Source of the DNA: Mageeibacillus sp. UBA5442
GTDB lineage: Bacteria; Bacillota; Clostridia; Saccharofermentanales; DTU023
Assembly (NCBI GenBank): GCA_002427475.1
Contig: DIRG01000101.1
Span: forward strand, 5,236-12,837
Length of the DNA: 7,602 nucleotides
Direction: 5' to 3'
Positions within the stretch are counted from its first letter, which is position 1. Every line of letters starts with the position of its first letter. The translations under genes were made by a program, and so were the position numbers. The notes beneath the pieces were generated by a model, which did no database searches, was not told the DNA's origin, and was given only the letters and a program-made list of their open reading frames with translations. Positions 6,923 to 7,602 of this stretch are shown in pieces.

Positions 6923-6950
6923 TGCTTGATGCTGGAAGGTAATACTTGTG
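6911..6950 (+). repeat. 20-bp tandem duplication spanning the DUF6054-like stop codon
   Basis: Two adjacent 20-bp units (6911-6930 and 6931-6950) agree at 16 of 20 bases. Both carry GGAAGGTAAT followed by (G/A)CTTG or ACTTG. The first unit encodes the last residues and the TAA of the gene; the second is noncoding. AAGGTAA in the second unit (6936-6942) is also complementary to TTACCTT at 6959-6965, which could form a weak stem with a 16-nt loop. Confidence 0.65.
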
Positions 6951-6989
6951 TTGTTCTTTTACCTTAAGGAAGAGTAATATGTTCATATA

Positions 6990-7043
6990 AAGGAGGAGAG
7001 GTAAGGGTTGCGCTCTAGATTTCGCTATAAGCTTACCACTTGA
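6990..7043 (+). other. Strong orphan ribosome binding site with an 11-codon TTG minigene
   Basis: AAGGAGGAG at about 6990-6998 is the best Shine-Dalgarno match in this gap, but no ATG or GTG follows at a workable distance. The only start is TTG at 7008, 11 nt after GGAGG. It opens 11 codons (LRSRFRYKLTT) ending in TGA at 7041, immediately followed by TAG. The next frame (+1) is open from 6991 straight into the PH gene. The element could be a leader peptide, the decayed start of a gene, or the true 5' end of the PH gene broken or joined by a frameshift. Confidence 0.35.
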
Positions 7044-7083
7044 TAGCAGACCACTAAATTTGGATACTCTTGCCCTGAAGTCT

Positions 7084-7530
7084 ATGCCTAGAAGAAAATA
7101 CAGACTAAACATTGAAGAAGAGCAAATACTGTGGAAAGATCGCAAGCGTTATCTTGGTTTGCCCATTTCTTTCACAAGATACGAAATTACCCCCACTCGC
7201 TTTATTATTCGCAGCGGTATATTCACTAGCCATACGGAAGAGGTTTTGCTGTACCGAGTGCTAGACTTGAAGTTGAAACGTACTCTTTGGCAGAAGATCT
7301 TTCGCGTCGGAACTATCGTGATTCACACCATGGATCAAACAGCGCGCGTAGCTGAGTTTAAGAATATCAAAGGCTCCGAGAAAATAAGACAATTCCTCGG
7401 AAAGATTGTTGAAGGAGAACGCGACCGCAAGCGGATTGCTGCCCGTGAAATCTACGGCTCCGGCTTCGGCGACGGAATTGACTACGACGCCGACGTTGAC
7501 GGAGACGGTATCCCCGATTACCTGCAGTAA
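7084..7530 (+). CDS. Small bacterial PH-domain protein (bPH2/YdbS-like) with a calcium-loop-like C-terminal tail
   Basis: ATG 7084 gives 148 residues. The core (about 15-115) resembles the small bacterial PH-like proteins of Clostridia: ILWKDRKRYLGLPISFTRYEI, then FIIRSGIFTSHTEEVLLYRVLDL, then LWQKIFRVGTIVI, and a final helix KIRQFLGKIVEGERDRKRI. These domains are usually soluble or membrane-associated strands of unknown binding specificity. No membrane segment is visible. After the usual family ending the protein has about 25 more residues, Gly- and Asp-rich, with DVDGDGIPD at 137-145. This fits the DxDxDGxxD calcium loop seen in thrombospondin type 3 and dockerin repeats. The start is uncertain: only a weak GAAG (7077-7080) precedes the ATG, a TTG at 7060 is in frame, and a much stronger ribosome binding site lies further upstream in another frame. 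Cotranscription with the DUF6054-like gene is possible but unproven. Confidence 0.8.
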   Translation: MPRRKYRLNIEEEQILWKDRKRYLGLPISFTRYEITPTRFIIRSGIFTSHTEEVLLYRVLDLKLKRTLWQKIFRVGTIVIHTMDQTARVAEFKNIKGSEKIRQFLGKIVEGERDRKRIAAREIYGSGFGDGIDYDADVDGDGIPDYLQ

Positions 7531-7534
7531 GTTG

Positions 7535-7568
7535 ATTTCCGTGCCAGGTTCATTTTCGTGCCAGGCAC
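7535..7568. repeat. Paired GTGCCAGG repeats, second copy palindromic, resembling a dispersed intergenic repeat
   Basis: ATTTCCGTGCCAGG (7535-7548) and ATTTTCGTGCCAGG (7552-7565) match at 13 of 14 bases with a 17-bp period. The second copy extends to the palindrome GTGCCAGGCAC (7558-7568). Similar GTGCCAGG/CCTGGCAC strings occur as multicopy intergenic elements in many bacteria, some tied to Y1 (RAYT-type) transposases; no transposase is present here. The 34 bases after it, to the window edge, show nothing I can assign. Confidence 0.55.
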
Positions 7569-7602
7569 AATTATTGAAAACTACTGTCAGCTCTTGAAGC
7601 GG

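Noticed and set aside
6936..6965. AAGGTAA/TTACCTT stem as a terminator of the DUF6054-like gene
   Set aside because: The stem is only 7 bp and AT-rich with a 16-nt loop and no following T-run.
7060..7083. TTG at 7060 as the start of the PH protein
   Set aside because: It has no ribosome binding site and adds eight residues that do not look like the family N-terminus. It is not excluded, given the odd upstream region.
6843..7145. Minus-strand open frame of 100 codons covering the gap before the PH gene
   Set aside because: It overlaps two supported plus-strand genes, lacks a convincing start signal and matches nothing known to me.
7406..7597. Plus-strand open frame of 63 codons at the right end
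   Set aside because: It is a frame-shifted shadow of the PH gene's repetitive, Asp-rich tail and runs into the intergenic repeat.

Overview
The window looks like a chromosomal segment of a Gram-positive anaerobe of the Firmicutes, most likely class Clostridia. The signs are strong AGGAGG-type ribosome binding sites, a near-consensus sigma-A promoter, a MarR plus paired half-ABC exporter operon of the kind common in that group, a DUF6054-like protein and a small bacterial PH-domain protein. Base composition looks intermediate by eye. No genus can be named from the sequence alone.

Layout. Positions 2-652 (+) hold the C-terminal part of a gene whose start lies left of the window. It is followed 32 bp later by a complete gene (685-2085, +) for a 466-residue protein with an N-terminal Cro/XRE-like helix-turn-helix. 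The C-terminal half of the second protein aligns over about 215 residues, with only single-residue gaps, with the first fragment. The two are tandem paralogues of a family I do not recognise. They converge on an operon read from the minus strand, with a GC-rich hairpin in the short gap.

The minus-strand operon (6334 down to 2125) encodes a MarR-type repressor and two half-ABC exporters of 574 and 664 residues. Both gene junctions are TAATG, a 1-nt overlap, so translation is probably coupled. The 574-residue subunit has Asp in place of the catalytic Walker B Glu and Gln in place of the switch His. The 664-residue subunit keeps both residues but has an altered signature, LSQGQ. This is the pattern of heterodimeric type IV exporters such as TM287/288, LmrCD and BmrCD, with one catalytic and one degenerate ATP site. 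The operon has a clear promoter (TTGAAT-N17-TATAAT) with an imperfect inverted repeat at the expected transcription start, a likely MarR operator.

To the right, on the plus strand, are a 113-residue DUF6054-like protein (6581-6922) and a small bacterial PH-domain protein (7084-7530). The PH protein ends in a DxDxDGxxD calcium-loop-like tail. The 160 bp between them are odd: a 20-bp tandem duplication spans the first gene's stop codon, and a near-perfect ribosome binding site serves only an 11-codon TTG minigene in another frame. After the PH gene come two copies of a GTGCCAGG repeat, the second forming the palindrome GTGCCAGGCAC, which resembles dispersed intergenic repeats.

No RNA gene, CRISPR array, insertion sequence or phage gene was seen. 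The best candidates for something undescribed are the tandem HTH paralogues and the PH protein with its unusual tail and 5' region.
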